Positions 1 to 6,742 are shown, counted from the first letter of the stretch. The stretch: DNA of 8,361 nucleotides from JAAERC01 sp965602655 (GCA_965602655.1 CBFCZE010000115.1:1-8361); one strand, 5' to 3'. A program made the numbers and translations. Notes: generated from the sequence alone by a model not told the origin.

Positions 1-703
1 TAACAAATCCGATGAGGCCGCATCGGCCGTCTCTGAAATAATTCGGCTCGGTATCATACCGTCCATTATGGAGTATATGGATGGCGACGCAATCAATTGT
101 TCAAACAGATATGAAAAATCAATAGATATAAAAAAGGCCGAGGCGATCCTGCTGTTGGAAACCGACGGAAAAAACTGTCAAAGTGAGGCCAAAGCGATAG
201 AAAATATCTGCCAGCGATATAATCCGGTATCGTTAATTTTTAAGAACGATCCGGCACTGGCGATAAATCTTTGGAAAATTCGACGCAATCTTTCCAAGGC
301 GGTAAAAGCATCGGTAAAATACAAAATCGCCGAAGATGTTTGCGTCCCCCCGTCAAAATTACCGGAGCTGGTTAAATTTGTTTCGCAGTTAAACGATGAA
401 TATCCGGTGCGAATTAATTCTTATGGACATGCCGGAGATGGAAACCTTCATGTGAATTTTCTTACGGATAATAAGGAGTATGTGGAAAACAGGCTGATTG
501 AAAAAGGGATTATCAGACTATTTAAAAAAACAATTGAATTGGGAGGGACCTTAACCGGAGAACACGGCATCGGGCTAACCAAAAAAGATTATCTTGGATT
601 GGAGTTTAGTGGCGCCACTATAGAGAAGATGAAAGATATTAAGGCCGTTTTTGATCCGAACAATCTTCTAAATCCGGGAAAGATGTTTCCCGGCGAAAAA
701 TGA
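1..703 (+). CDS. glcD: FAD-linked 2-hydroxy-acid oxidase, GlcD/D-lactate dehydrogenase family (3' part)
   Basis: This is the C-terminal part of a flavoenzyme that oxidises a 2-hydroxy acid such as glycolate or D-lactate and passes electrons to the respiratory chain. The open frame runs in from the window edge (first full codon at position 2), so the Met at 68 is internal. About 233 residues are visible; family members are usually near 450-470, so the N-terminal FAD-binding (PCMH-type) domain lies outside the window. The visible part matches the FAD-oxidase C-terminal domain: an EDVCVPPSKLPELV segment, then GHAGDGNLH (visible residues about 142-150) with its two histidines, then GGTLTGEHGIG (about 181-191), and a closing FDPNNLLNPGK. 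These are family hallmarks. The substrate cannot be decided from this half; glycolate oxidase subunit D and D-lactate dehydrogenase share these motifs. No glcE or glcF follows. A gap of about 200 bp with its own promoter precedes the next gene, so this gene probably ends its transcript here, although I see no strong terminator hairpin after it. Confidence 0.9.
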   Translation, partial: NKSDEAASAVSEIIRLGIIPSIMEYMDGDAINCSNRYEKSIDIKKAEAILLLETDGKNCQSEAKAIENICQRYNPVSLIFKNDPALAINLWKIRRNLSKAVKASVKYKIAEDVCVPPSKLPELVKFVSQLNDEYPVRINSYGHAGDGNLHVNFLTDNKEYVENRLIEKGIIRLFKKTIELGGTLTGEHGIGLTKKDYLGLEFSGATIEKMKDIKAVFDPNNLLNPGKMFPGEK

Positions 704-784
704 TTATACAAAATGTCCGGATAAAGTTTTTTACAGTAATACTTATTTTTTTTCAATAAATTATGATATTATTTCTTCAAGCTA

Positions 785-813
785 TTGACAAGCCGAACAA
801 TATCAATTATTAT
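785..813 (+). promoter_or_regulatory. sigma70-type promoter for citrate synthase
   Basis: A perfect -35 hexamer TTGACA (785-790) is followed by exactly 17 bp and a -10 hexamer TATTAT (808-813, five of six matches to TATAAT). The stretch from about 725 to 784 is very rich in A and T and could act as an UP element. Transcription would start near 820, giving a leader of roughly 85 nt before the ATG at 905. This is inferred from match quality and position only; a lineage with different sigma-factor preferences could use other sequences. Confidence 0.7.
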
Positions 814-827
814 GTCATTCAAATTTA

Positions 828-843
828 TGTGAATTTGTTCACA
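828..843. promoter_or_regulatory. CRP/FNR-family-like operator palindrome
   Basis: TGTGAATTTGTTCACA has perfect 6-bp arms (TGTGAA/TTCACA) and fits the TGTGA-N6-TCACA consensus of CRP-type regulators exactly. It sits about 8-23 bp downstream of the predicted transcription start, a position where a bound protein would usually block transcription. The palindrome is directly visible; that a CRP/FNR-family protein binds it is inference, and no such regulator is encoded in the window. Confidence 0.5.
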
Positions 844-904
844 AACTGATATGAAACGGCAAAAGCTAAATTTCAATACTAATCAAAAGAATGGGAGTTA
901 CTAA

Positions 905-2179
905 ATGGCTACATTACAGAAAACACTGGCCAACCAGATTCCTGGTCTTCGGGATGATCTGAAAAAACTGGCCAAAAAAGTAAGCCACAAGAAGATTTCC
1001 GACGTGACCGTGGCACAGGCCTATGGTGGTATGCGTGGTATCAAAGGTATGATCTGCGACACGTCGGTTGTTTATCCGGACAAGGGTCTTATCATTCGTG
1101 GTATTCCAATTATGGAACTACGCGACAAATTACCTGAAGAGATTTTCTATCTATTGTGTACAGGCGAATTGCCAAAGAAAGCCGATTTGAAAGCGCTTTC
1201 CAATGAGCTTGCCAAAAGGTCAAAAGTTCCGAAGTATGTCTGGGATGTTCTTGAGGCGATGCCGAAGAATTCTCATCCGATGGCGATGCTTGATACCGCT
1301 ATTCTGGTTATGCAGAGGGAATCGGAATTTGTAAAAGCCTACAACAAGGGCATGAAAAAGACCGATTACTGGAAACCGACTCTTGAGGATGCCTTAAATC
1401 TTCTGGCTAAGCTTCCCGGAATCGCCGCTGGCGTTTATCGCCTACGTTTCAACAAGGGCAAACGCATTGGTTATAAAAAGGACCTTGACTGGGGTGCCAA
1501 TTTTTCCCGGATGCTTGGTATTAAAGACAAAACCGGCGTCTTCACCAAACTAATCCAGCTCTACCTGACTCTCCATTGTGACCACGAAGGCGGCAACGTC
1601 AGCGCCAATACCTGTCATACGGTTGGCTCGGCTCTTTCCGATTCATACTACGCCGTTTCAGCCGGTTTGAATGGATTGGCCGGCCCTCTTCATGGTCTGG
1701 CAAATCAGGAATGCCTCGGTTGGGTTCTTGATACGATGAAGAAATTCAAAGGTGCTCCGACCAAAGAACAGATTAACAAGTATGCCTGGGCTACTCTAAA
1801 TGGTGGAAAGGTTATTCCCGGGTACGGTCACGCCGTTCTGCGTGTAACTGATCCGAGATTCAGCGCCTTCCTCGCCTTTGGTAAAGAGCATCTACCCAAA
1901 AGCCCGGTCTTTAAGACGGTTGCCAATGTCTATGATGTTGTTCCGGAAGTTCTCAAGGAGCATGGCAAGGCCAAGAATCCATGGCCGAACGTTGATGCCG
2001 GATCGGGTGCCTTGTTGTATCATTTCGGTCTCAGGGAATTCCCATATTACACGGTCCTTTTCAGCGTTTCGCGTGCTATGGGTATGCTGTCACAGCTGAT
2101 TCTCAACCGTGCTCTCGGAACTCCGATTACCCGTCCGAAATCGGTCAGTACCGAATGGGTTAAGAAAAATATCAAATAG
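905..2179 (+). CDS. gltA: Citrate synthase, eukaryote-like (mitochondrial) type
   Basis: The product (424 aa) condenses acetyl-CoA with oxaloacetate to make citrate, the first TCA-cycle step, in the cytoplasm. It aligns throughout with the mitochondrial-type enzyme rather than the usual bacterial hexameric GltA: GGMRGIKG (41-48), LYLTLHCDHEGGNVSA (219-234), NGLAGPLHGLANQE (256-269), PGYGHAVLR (305-313), NPWPNVDAGSG (358-368) and a C-terminal RPKS (410-413). The catalytic triad equivalent to pig His274/His320/Asp375 is present as H263, H309 and D364; substrate arginines correspond to R318, R390 and R410. There is no targeting peptide, as expected in a bacterium. The start is supported by GGGAG at 893-897, seven bases before the ATG. 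The gene appears monocistronic, between a strong promoter (785-813) with an adjacent CRP-like palindrome and a strong terminator (2211-2238). Eukaryote-like citrate synthases are known in Geobacter and some other bacteria. Confidence 0.96.
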   Translation: MATLQKTLANQIPGLRDDLKKLAKKVSHKKISDVTVAQAYGGMRGIKGMICDTSVVYPDKGLIIRGIPIMELRDKLPEEIFYLLCTGELPKKADLKALSNELAKRSKVPKYVWDVLEAMPKNSHPMAMLDTAILVMQRESEFVKAYNKGMKKTDYWKPTLEDALNLLAKLPGIAAGVYRLRFNKGKRIGYKKDLDWGANFSRMLGIKDKTGVFTKLIQLYLTLHCDHEGGNVSANTCHTVGSALSDSYYAVSAGLNGLAGPLHGLANQECLGWVLDTMKKFKGAPTKEQINKYAWATLNGGKVIPGYGHAVLRVTDPRFSAFLAFGKEHLPKSPVFKTVANVYDVVPEVLKEHGKAKNPWPNVDAGSGALLYHFGLREFPYYTVLFSVSRAMGMLSQLILNRALGTPITRPKSVSTEWVKKNIK

Positions 2180-2210
2180 AATAAATAGAAATATCTGTTT
2201 TGATATAAAG

Positions 2211-2238
2211 AAACGGCGGCCACAAACCGCCGTTTTTT
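2211..2238 (+). terminator. Intrinsic terminator after citrate synthase
   Basis: A perfect 9-bp stem AAACGGCGG (2211-2219) / CCGCCGTTT (2227-2235) with a 7-nt loop is followed by a run of six T (2233-2238), 31 nt after the citrate synthase stop. Read on the other strand it sits just beyond the stop of the converging kinase gene and is followed by TTTCTTTA, a weaker U-rich tail, so it may serve both genes. Confidence 0.9.
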
Positions 2239-2244
2239 ATTGTA

Positions 2245-4284
2245 CTACTTTAGAGTTAATTTTATAATGAATTCGGTTCCATCTTTTGGCGATGATTTCA
2301 GATCTATTTGACCGCCAAACTCTTCAACAATCTGATGAACAATCGCCAGGCCCAGACCGGTTCCGGTTTCCTTGGTGCTGAAATATGGATTAAACACTTT
2401 CTCCTGAATCTCATCGGGGATACCCGATCCATTATCCTTGATTGATAGAATAGCCGAATTATCCGATGTTATCAGTGATACGGAAATTTTGCCATCCGTA
2501 TCCCGACAGGCTTCAAGGCCGTTTCTGATAAGATTGATAACCAATTGTTTTACTCGATCCTCCGAACCGGGCAGCGAAACGCTGTTTTCAATTTTAGATT
2601 CAATAACGACTCCCGATTTTTCGCTATCAAGTTTCAAAAATTGAATTGTATCGGTAATTGTTTGGCTTAAATCAATTCTATCTTTCTTCTCGGCTTGTCC
2701 CCTCGCCAGCAATAAAAACCGGGTAACGATATCATTTAATCTCCCCGCCTCAGATTTAATTTGGCGGGTAAAAGACTGAAATTCCTGACTGTTTTCTTTC
2801 GGTTCGAATTCGGCCATAAGTCTTTGCGCAGCGATTGAGATACTATTCAGCGGATTTCTTATCTCATGCGCCACGCCAGCCGCTAAATCGCCCAGCTCAC
2901 TCAAACGTTCTTTTCTATTGGCAACATTTTCCAGCTCTTTCAGGCGACTATAATTGTAAACGACCGCCACCGCTCCGGCCGGTTGGTTTTTATAATCAAA
3001 CAATCGAGCAATATTTACCAAAAAATATTTTTTGCCGGATAAATCTGATAAATCAGTTTTATACTCGCCGCTCGATTCGCTTTTATCGAGGAATTCCTCA
3101 AACGGAACAGCCTCTTTGAATGATAAATCCCGCCATTGTTTATCCAACAGTTTTCTTTCATCAATATTAAAATCATTTAGAAACTGACGGTTGGCAAGTT
3201 CGACCGTTTTATCCTTTCGAATAATTACCAGGCCGGAATTTATGCTGTCAAATACCTTTTCAGATAATAATTTCACTTCTTTAAAAGAACGATCCAGGTA
3301 TTTCCGTTTTTGCTTACTGGATAAATACAAACCGGCCAGAACCAGAACGGTAAAAATAACTATACTTAAAACAATCATCTGCCGGTCAAATCCGGCCACA
3401 ATCTCATTATGTTTCTCAAGCGAAATTCCCAAACGAAAGATTCCATTCCCAAACTCCAGCGAAGAAAACGGCTCAATTATCTCAAATATTTCACGATCGG
3501 CCGAATAATGCCTGCGCGAAACTGTCGTATCGGAACCAAGGGCCAACTGCAGAAAAGGATCATTTTCTATTTTGGGAATCGGTCCGATTTTTTTAGAGGA
3601 AAACATAATCCCCTCATTGGTCTGGAAGATGATATATTCAATCCCAACTTCGCGGGCAATATTCTGGACCAAAAAACCGATTCCGATATTCTTTTTTGCT
3701 TCCGAAAAGAATAGTGCATCGGAAACCAGGACGATAACATGCTTATGGTCGCTTGTTTGTTCAAGATAATAAATTGATACATCACCGGGTAAATCGCCGG
3801 TGATTGTCTGCAAATCGCTGAAGGTTGTAGCATCCGCCACCAACTCCTTCACTACCGGAAGAATCAAATCATAAACTGTCTCAACCTGAATAAATATCCC
3901 TCGCGCCCCGGATGCCTTCAATTTCAGGCTGTCATCAAAAATCAATATGGCATCAACGCCATACCCCAATGAAAAATCGGCCAGCTCGTCGGATGTAAAA
4001 TCAAAGTCAGGTCTCGTCTCCAAAAAAGCTACCAGATCGGAGTACTTTTCCTGTATCAGTAAATCGAAAAAGGAATTCGCCTTGATAGCATTGTCGGCCG
4101 ATAACACCAGACTTTCTATCAGAGCCCCGCCCTGGCGGCGAAGAAGCAGGAGACTATCGCTATGACTTTTTTGTATACCAAGATAGGTCATAACAAAAAG
4201 CAAAATCCCCAACAGGGCCAAAAGCGGTAAAATAAATTTCACCCTGCCGATTGAGTGACCCAAATCTGAGTTTTCGGAAGGCAT
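2245..4284 (-). CDS. Membrane sensor histidine kinase with Cache-like sensor and PAS domain (NtrB-like core)
   Basis: This 679-residue kinase senses an unknown signal and autophosphorylates on histidine. Transmembrane helix 1 spans about residues 16-35 and helix 2 about 303-322, enclosing a 265-residue extracytoplasmic region. That region has two hydrophobic-strand-rich halves and a GIFRLGISLE segment just before the second helix, as in Cache-type sensors (inferred by resemblance). A PAS domain follows (about 338-445), then HisKA with H473 in VAHEIRNPLN, and a HATPase domain with N588 (N box), DNGSG 617-621 (G1), F631/F635 (F box) and GTGLGLA 641-647 (G2). The core resembles NtrB/AtoS-type kinases that usually partner with an NtrC-type regulator. 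No receiver domain is fused and no regulator gene is adjacent. It lies 44 nt after the upstream kinase and is probably co-transcribed. No clear ribosome site precedes the ATG, so the start is less certain. All catalytic residues look intact. Confidence 0.93.
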   Translation of the reverse strand: MPSENSDLGHSIGRVKFILPLLALLGILLFVMTYLGIQKSHSDSLLLLRRQGGALIESLVLSADNAIKANSFFDLLIQEKYSDLVAFLETRPDFDFTSDELADFSLGYGVDAILIFDDSLKLKASGARGIFIQVETVYDLILPVVKELVADATTFSDLQTITGDLPGDVSIYYLEQTSDHKHVIVLVSDALFFSEAKKNIGIGFLVQNIAREVGIEYIIFQTNEGIMFSSKKIGPIPKIENDPFLQLALGSDTTVSRRHYSADREIFEIIEPFSSLEFGNGIFRLGISLEKHNEIVAGFDRQMIVLSIVIFTVLVLAGLYLSSKQKRKYLDRSFKEVKLLSEKVFDSINSGLVIIRKDKTVELANRQFLNDFNIDERKLLDKQWRDLSFKEAVPFEEFLDKSESSGEYKTDLSDLSGKKYFLVNIARLFDYKNQPAGAVAVVYNYSRLKELENVANRKERLSELGDLAAGVAHEIRNPLNSISIAAQRLMAEFEPKENSQEFQSFTRQIKSEAGRLNDIVTRFLLLARGQAEKKDRIDLSQTITDTIQFLKLDSEKSGVVIESKIENSVSLPGSEDRVKQLVINLIRNGLEACRDTDGKISVSLITSDNSAILSIKDNGSGIPDEIQEKVFNPYFSTKETGTGLGLAIVHQIVEEFGGQIDLKSSPKDGTEFIIKLTLK

Positions 4285-4328
4285 AGATTAATATTAGATA
4301 TTTTGTTGGAGGCGGTCAACGATTTATT

Positions 4329-6272
4329 TTATCTGGGAACTTTTCGTTCCGAACTGACATAAATCTCGGTAGCGTCATCATCAGGCATTTCAGAGAATGA
4401 TACCGGAATTATTATAATAAATATCGCTTTTGATTCATCGCTTGAATGATACGATATCTCGCCTTTATGATTATTGACAATGTTTTTGCAGGTAATAAGA
4501 CCCAATCCGGTTCCTTCACGGCGGGAACTGAAGCGGCCGATAAATAAACGATCCAGATACACCTCGTCTATTCCGGGGCCGCTGTCGGCAATTTTTATAT
4601 AGAAATAATCACCCGATTCATCAAGTGCGGTCGATATAACAATCCATTTTTTGCCTTCAGATTCGGCTATAGCTTCAGCCGAGTTACTTACCAGATTAAC
4701 AATTAAATGCTGAATCTGGGCCGTATCAATCTCCACCATCGGAAGGTCTTCGGACAGATTGGAACCGATATATATATTGTCAAATTTATTTTGTGGTTTC
4801 ATAAAAGCCAATAGGTTTTCGATTAGCTGATTGAGGTCCTCTTTTTCGAATTGGCTGTTTTCATCACTAAAGCGGCTTAGACCCTCGGTAAAGGTGGTGA
4901 TATTATTGACCGTTTTCTTCATCAGTTCGATTTTTTCGGTAGTTTTTTCAGGATTGTCGCCCGATAAAATAATCGGCAGCAGTTCCAGATTACCCTGAAG
5001 AATTGCCAGATAGTTATTAATCTCGTGGGCAATATCGCGGGCCATTTTCCCCTTCGACGCAATCCGGTCAAGTCTTAATATCATATCCTGATACTTATCG
5101 CTCTCGGCGATATTCTTAATGAAATACAAAAAAGCCATCGGATTATTAATATCACTGCCCAAAGGTGTATGCACCAGCATCGCCGGGAATCGGCTTCCAT
5201 CGCGGCGTTTACAAATTATCTCCAGGCCGTCATAATTTTCAGATTCTGTCAAGGATGAATCATTTCTTAATTTGCCTAAGGGTAATAGATTTGAAATTTT
5301 CTTACCCATCATACTTCTCTGATTGTATCCAAAATCTCTGGCCGCCGCCTGATTATATATTAATATCTGATCTTCGAGATCGGTTACAATAATTGCGTCG
5401 GGCGAATAATCGACAAGTGCGGTAAGAATCGATTCCGAGTCCAGCAATGATTTATTGACTCTTAAAAGCTCCCGATTAGTTTCGGAAAGTTTATTTTGCT
5501 GCCGGGATAGAATAAGAGACATCTTATTGAAAGCTCGGGAAAGTTCGCGAATACTCTTATCGCCCGGCTCTTCCGGAATAATATGTAACTTACCTGAAGC
5601 TGTTTCGTCAAATCCGGCAATTAACTGCTCCAGCGGCTTTCTAATACCAATTGATATGAGATGAATTATCAGAAGCGAAATCAGTGTGGAAATTAAAAAT
5701 AGTAATAACAGAAGATATCCCTGCGTATTCTCGTTAGTCGTAGATTGTATTCTGGCCGTTCGGGCTATTAAAATATATTTATTATCATTGGCCGATTGTT
5801 CTGTCATATAGGTGAGAAAATTATTACCGGATGACCAGTATATATTTTTAGAGCTAATATTGATCAGTAAATTACTAACGGCAGAACCCAATACCTCCTT
5901 TGAAAAAAGCGTCGAATCATAATTGGGATGTGATCGGTTCTTATAGGAAAATAGTCTCTCATAATTCTTTATCGAGGAAGCGGAATAGAGCTCTAATGAA
6001 ATAAGCATGTTTTCTTTCCGGGCAATCCTCCCAATAGATTCCGTAGTAAGCGAGTCAAGTCCGGCGGCTATTGTTTTATCCGCAATTAACCCGGCAACTC
6101 GCGAGGAAAAAACATTACTCTTTTTTTCAATCTCCGATATATCGGAAGCGGGTAAATCAGATTCCTGTGGATAAAACAGCACCAGAGACAGCGCCGCAAA
6201 AATAAAAAATACTTGTATCAGGATTAAATGAGAAATCCTGAGCAAAAGGCCGGGGCCTTTAATCTTACCCAT
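4329..6272 (-). CDS. Membrane sensor histidine kinase, HAMP-PAS-HisKA-HATPase
   Basis: This sensor kinase is 647 aa from the preferred start. Transmembrane helix 1 is at about residues 10-34 and helix 2 at about 185-209, flanking a 150-residue extracytoplasmic region with no motif I recognise. A HAMP linker follows (about 210-262), then a PAS domain (about 278-390, with YSPDAIIVTDLEDQILIYN). In HisKA the phospho-acceptor H416 lies in IAHEINNYLAI; the usual proline after the asparagine is replaced by Asn-Tyr. The HATPase domain keeps N530 (N box), DSGPG 563-567 and GTGLGL 587-592. It ends in a short acidic tail. A longer reading from an ATG at 6302 adds ten residues but has no ribosome site, whereas the ATG at 6272 has GAGGAA seven bases upstream, so I chose 6272. 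It is the first gene of a probable two-kinase unit with 2245-4284. No response regulator is adjacent. Confidence 0.92.
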   Translation of the reverse strand: MGKIKGPGLLLRISHLILIQVFFIFAALSLVLFYPQESDLPASDISEIEKKSNVFSSRVAGLIADKTIAAGLDSLTTESIGRIARKENMLISLELYSASSIKNYERLFSYKNRSHPNYDSTLFSKEVLGSAVSNLLINISSKNIYWSSGNNFLTYMTEQSANDNKYILIARTARIQSTTNENTQGYLLLLLFLISTLISLLIIHLISIGIRKPLEQLIAGFDETASGKLHIIPEEPGDKSIRELSRAFNKMSLILSRQQNKLSETNRELLRVNKSLLDSESILTALVDYSPDAIIVTDLEDQILIYNQAAARDFGYNQRSMMGKKISNLLPLGKLRNDSSLTESENYDGLEIICKRRDGSRFPAMLVHTPLGSDINNPMAFLYFIKNIAESDKYQDMILRLDRIASKGKMARDIAHEINNYLAILQGNLELLPIILSGDNPEKTTEKIELMKKTVNNITTFTEGLSRFSDENSQFEKEDLNQLIENLLAFMKPQNKFDNIYIGSNLSEDLPMVEIDTAQIQHLIVNLVSNSAEAIAESEGKKWIVISTALDESGDYFYIKIADSGPGIDEVYLDRLFIGRFSSRREGTGLGLITCKNIVNNHKGEISYHSSDESKAIFIIIIPVSFSEMPDDDATEIYVSSERKVPR

Positions 6273-6279
6273 TGAATAC

Positions 6280-6285
6280 TTCCTC
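6280..6285 (-). promoter_or_regulatory. Ribosome-binding site that decides the kinase start
   Basis: Read on the minus strand this is GAGGAA, seven bases before the ATG at 6272. The alternative in-frame ATG thirty bases upstream (6302) is preceded by CTAACTGCCGATA, which has no Shine-Dalgarno-like purine run. This supports a start at 6272. Confidence 0.75.
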
Positions 6286-6350
6286 ACTGCAATTATTGAC
6301 ATTATCGGCAGTTAGGTCTGGTTTGATTAGAGATTGATAAAAATTGGGAT

Positions 6351-6430
6351 AAAAAAGTAGGGAGTGGTGGAGGGGGGATGCCCGACTCTAACGTCAGGTG
6401 GCTGGTAAAACCAGCACACACCACTCCCTA
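6351..6430 (-). terminator. Possible minus-strand terminator formed by the palindromic element
   Basis: On the minus strand the 12-bp outer stem of the palindrome ends in CCCTA and is followed by C and then six T (6356-6351). This resembles an intrinsic terminator with an unusually large branched loop. It would stop transcripts arriving from the trxB direction before the kinase genes, implying a separate kinase promoter within the last 80 bp, or regulated read-through. Confidence 0.35.
6358..6430. repeat. 73-bp palindromic element with TA ends (MITE/REP-like)
   Basis: Perfect 12-bp terminal inverted repeats TAGGGAGTGGTG (6358-6369) and CACCACTCCCTA (6419-6430) enclose a 49-bp core. The core contains two more hairpins: GCTGGT-AAA-ACCAGC (6401-6415) and CCCGAC/GTCAGG (6381-6386 and 6393-6398, one mismatch), so the whole could fold as a three-way junction. 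The outermost TA on each side could be a TA target duplication around 10-bp repeats GGGAGTGGTG, as IS630/mariner-type elements make, though it is indistinguishable from part of the palindrome itself. The core is much more G-rich than the surrounding AT-rich spacer, which suggests an inserted or mobile unit. Whether it is dispersed in the genome cannot be seen here. Confidence 0.7.
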
Positions 6431-6607
6431 TTATCTATAACATCCTAAATCAGCAATTTGTTCATGCCGCATCAAAATATTGAGCAATTGTTATACCGGA
6501 ATATTCGATTTCCGGCTTATCTTGTAAAATCAGTAAACTCTTGCCTATCTTCCTTGCAGACAAGCGTTTTCAGCGGTTTTCGCTATGTGGGTAAGGTGAG
6601 GAATAAA

Positions 6608-6685
6608 TTACAAAAAAAACAATGTGCAATGTTTTTCACTATTAGCGCAGGTAAACGTAAGTCGTTCAAAGTGACATTGTAACAT
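6608..6685 (-). CDS. Candidate 25-residue micro-ORF (weak)
   Basis: An ATG at 6685 (minus strand) opens 25 codons ending in TAA at 6608-6610. The peptide has three cysteines (positions 4, 13 and 20) and a hydrophobic LFFL end encoded by the T run. A strong AAGGAG (6704-6699) lies 13 nt upstream, longer than the usual spacing. It resembles no family I know. The same bases form the 12-bp stem, so either the RNA structure or the peptide, or neither, may be meaningful. It follows trxB by about 57 bp on the same strand. Confidence 0.15.
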   Translation of the reverse strand: MLQCHFERLTFTCANSEKHCTLFFL

Positions 6686-6693
6686 TTACCTGC
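6611..6693 (-). other. Structured RNA candidate downstream of trxB
   Basis: On the minus strand, GCAGGTAAATGT (6693-6682) can pair with ACGTTTACCTGC (6658-6647): 11 Watson-Crick pairs plus one G-U. The same pair would be a C-A mismatch in plus-strand RNA, so folding favours a minus-strand transcript. The 23-nt loop contains ACAATGT (6680-6674), complementary to ACATTGT (6625-6619), which directly abuts a run of T, and six bases of it are also complementary to a second copy ACATTG (6632-6627). This gives a possible pseudoknot. The region could be the trxB 3' UTR, a small RNA or chance. Confidence 0.3.
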
Positions 6694-6742
6694 AAAATCT
6701 CCTTATTTTTGTTTTATTCTATCTAATTAACTTCTAAGGCTA

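Larger units (their letters stand above)
6273..6742. other. Intergenic region between trxB and the kinase pair
   Basis: About 470 bp without a convincing protein gene longer than 30 codons. From high to low coordinates it holds the short 3' flank of trxB, an AAGGAG-preceded micro-ORF overlapping a 12-bp stem (6608-6704), a small CCGGAA/TTCCGG inverted repeat (6496-6501 and 6510-6515, 8-nt loop), a 73-bp palindromic element (6358-6430) followed on the minus strand by a T run, and about 80 bp of kinase leader. I see no good -35/-10 pair for the kinases. The best -10-like hexamer is GATAAT (6301-6306, minus strand), with no matching -35. Confidence 0.6.

Noticed and set aside
68..703. A complete plus-strand gene starting at 68
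   Set aside because: The frame is open to position 2 and the residues before the Met (IIRLGIIPSI) continue the FAD-oxidase domain, so the gene starts outside the window.
704..784. Possible terminator after the FAD oxidase
   Set aside because: There are T runs near 727 and 746 but no stable GC-containing hairpin directly before them.
1878..2099. A 73-codon frame inside citrate synthase
   Set aside because: It is a shadow frame within a strongly conserved gene, with no family resemblance.
6301..6330. Possible kinase promoter (-10-like GATAAT at 6301-6306, minus strand)
   Set aside because: The sequence 18 bp upstream is CTAATC, a poor match to a -35 hexamer, so it is too weak to list as a promoter.
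6496..6515. CCGGAA/TTCCGG inverted repeat with an 8-nt loop
   Set aside because: Six pairs, no T run after it on either strand and no nearby promoter; likely chance or at most a minor protein site.
6458..6682. A 74-codon plus-strand open frame in the spacer
   Set aside because: No ribosome site precedes it, the composition looks like untranslated AT-rich spacer, it resembles no family I know, and it runs antisense to the better-supported minus-strand stem structure.
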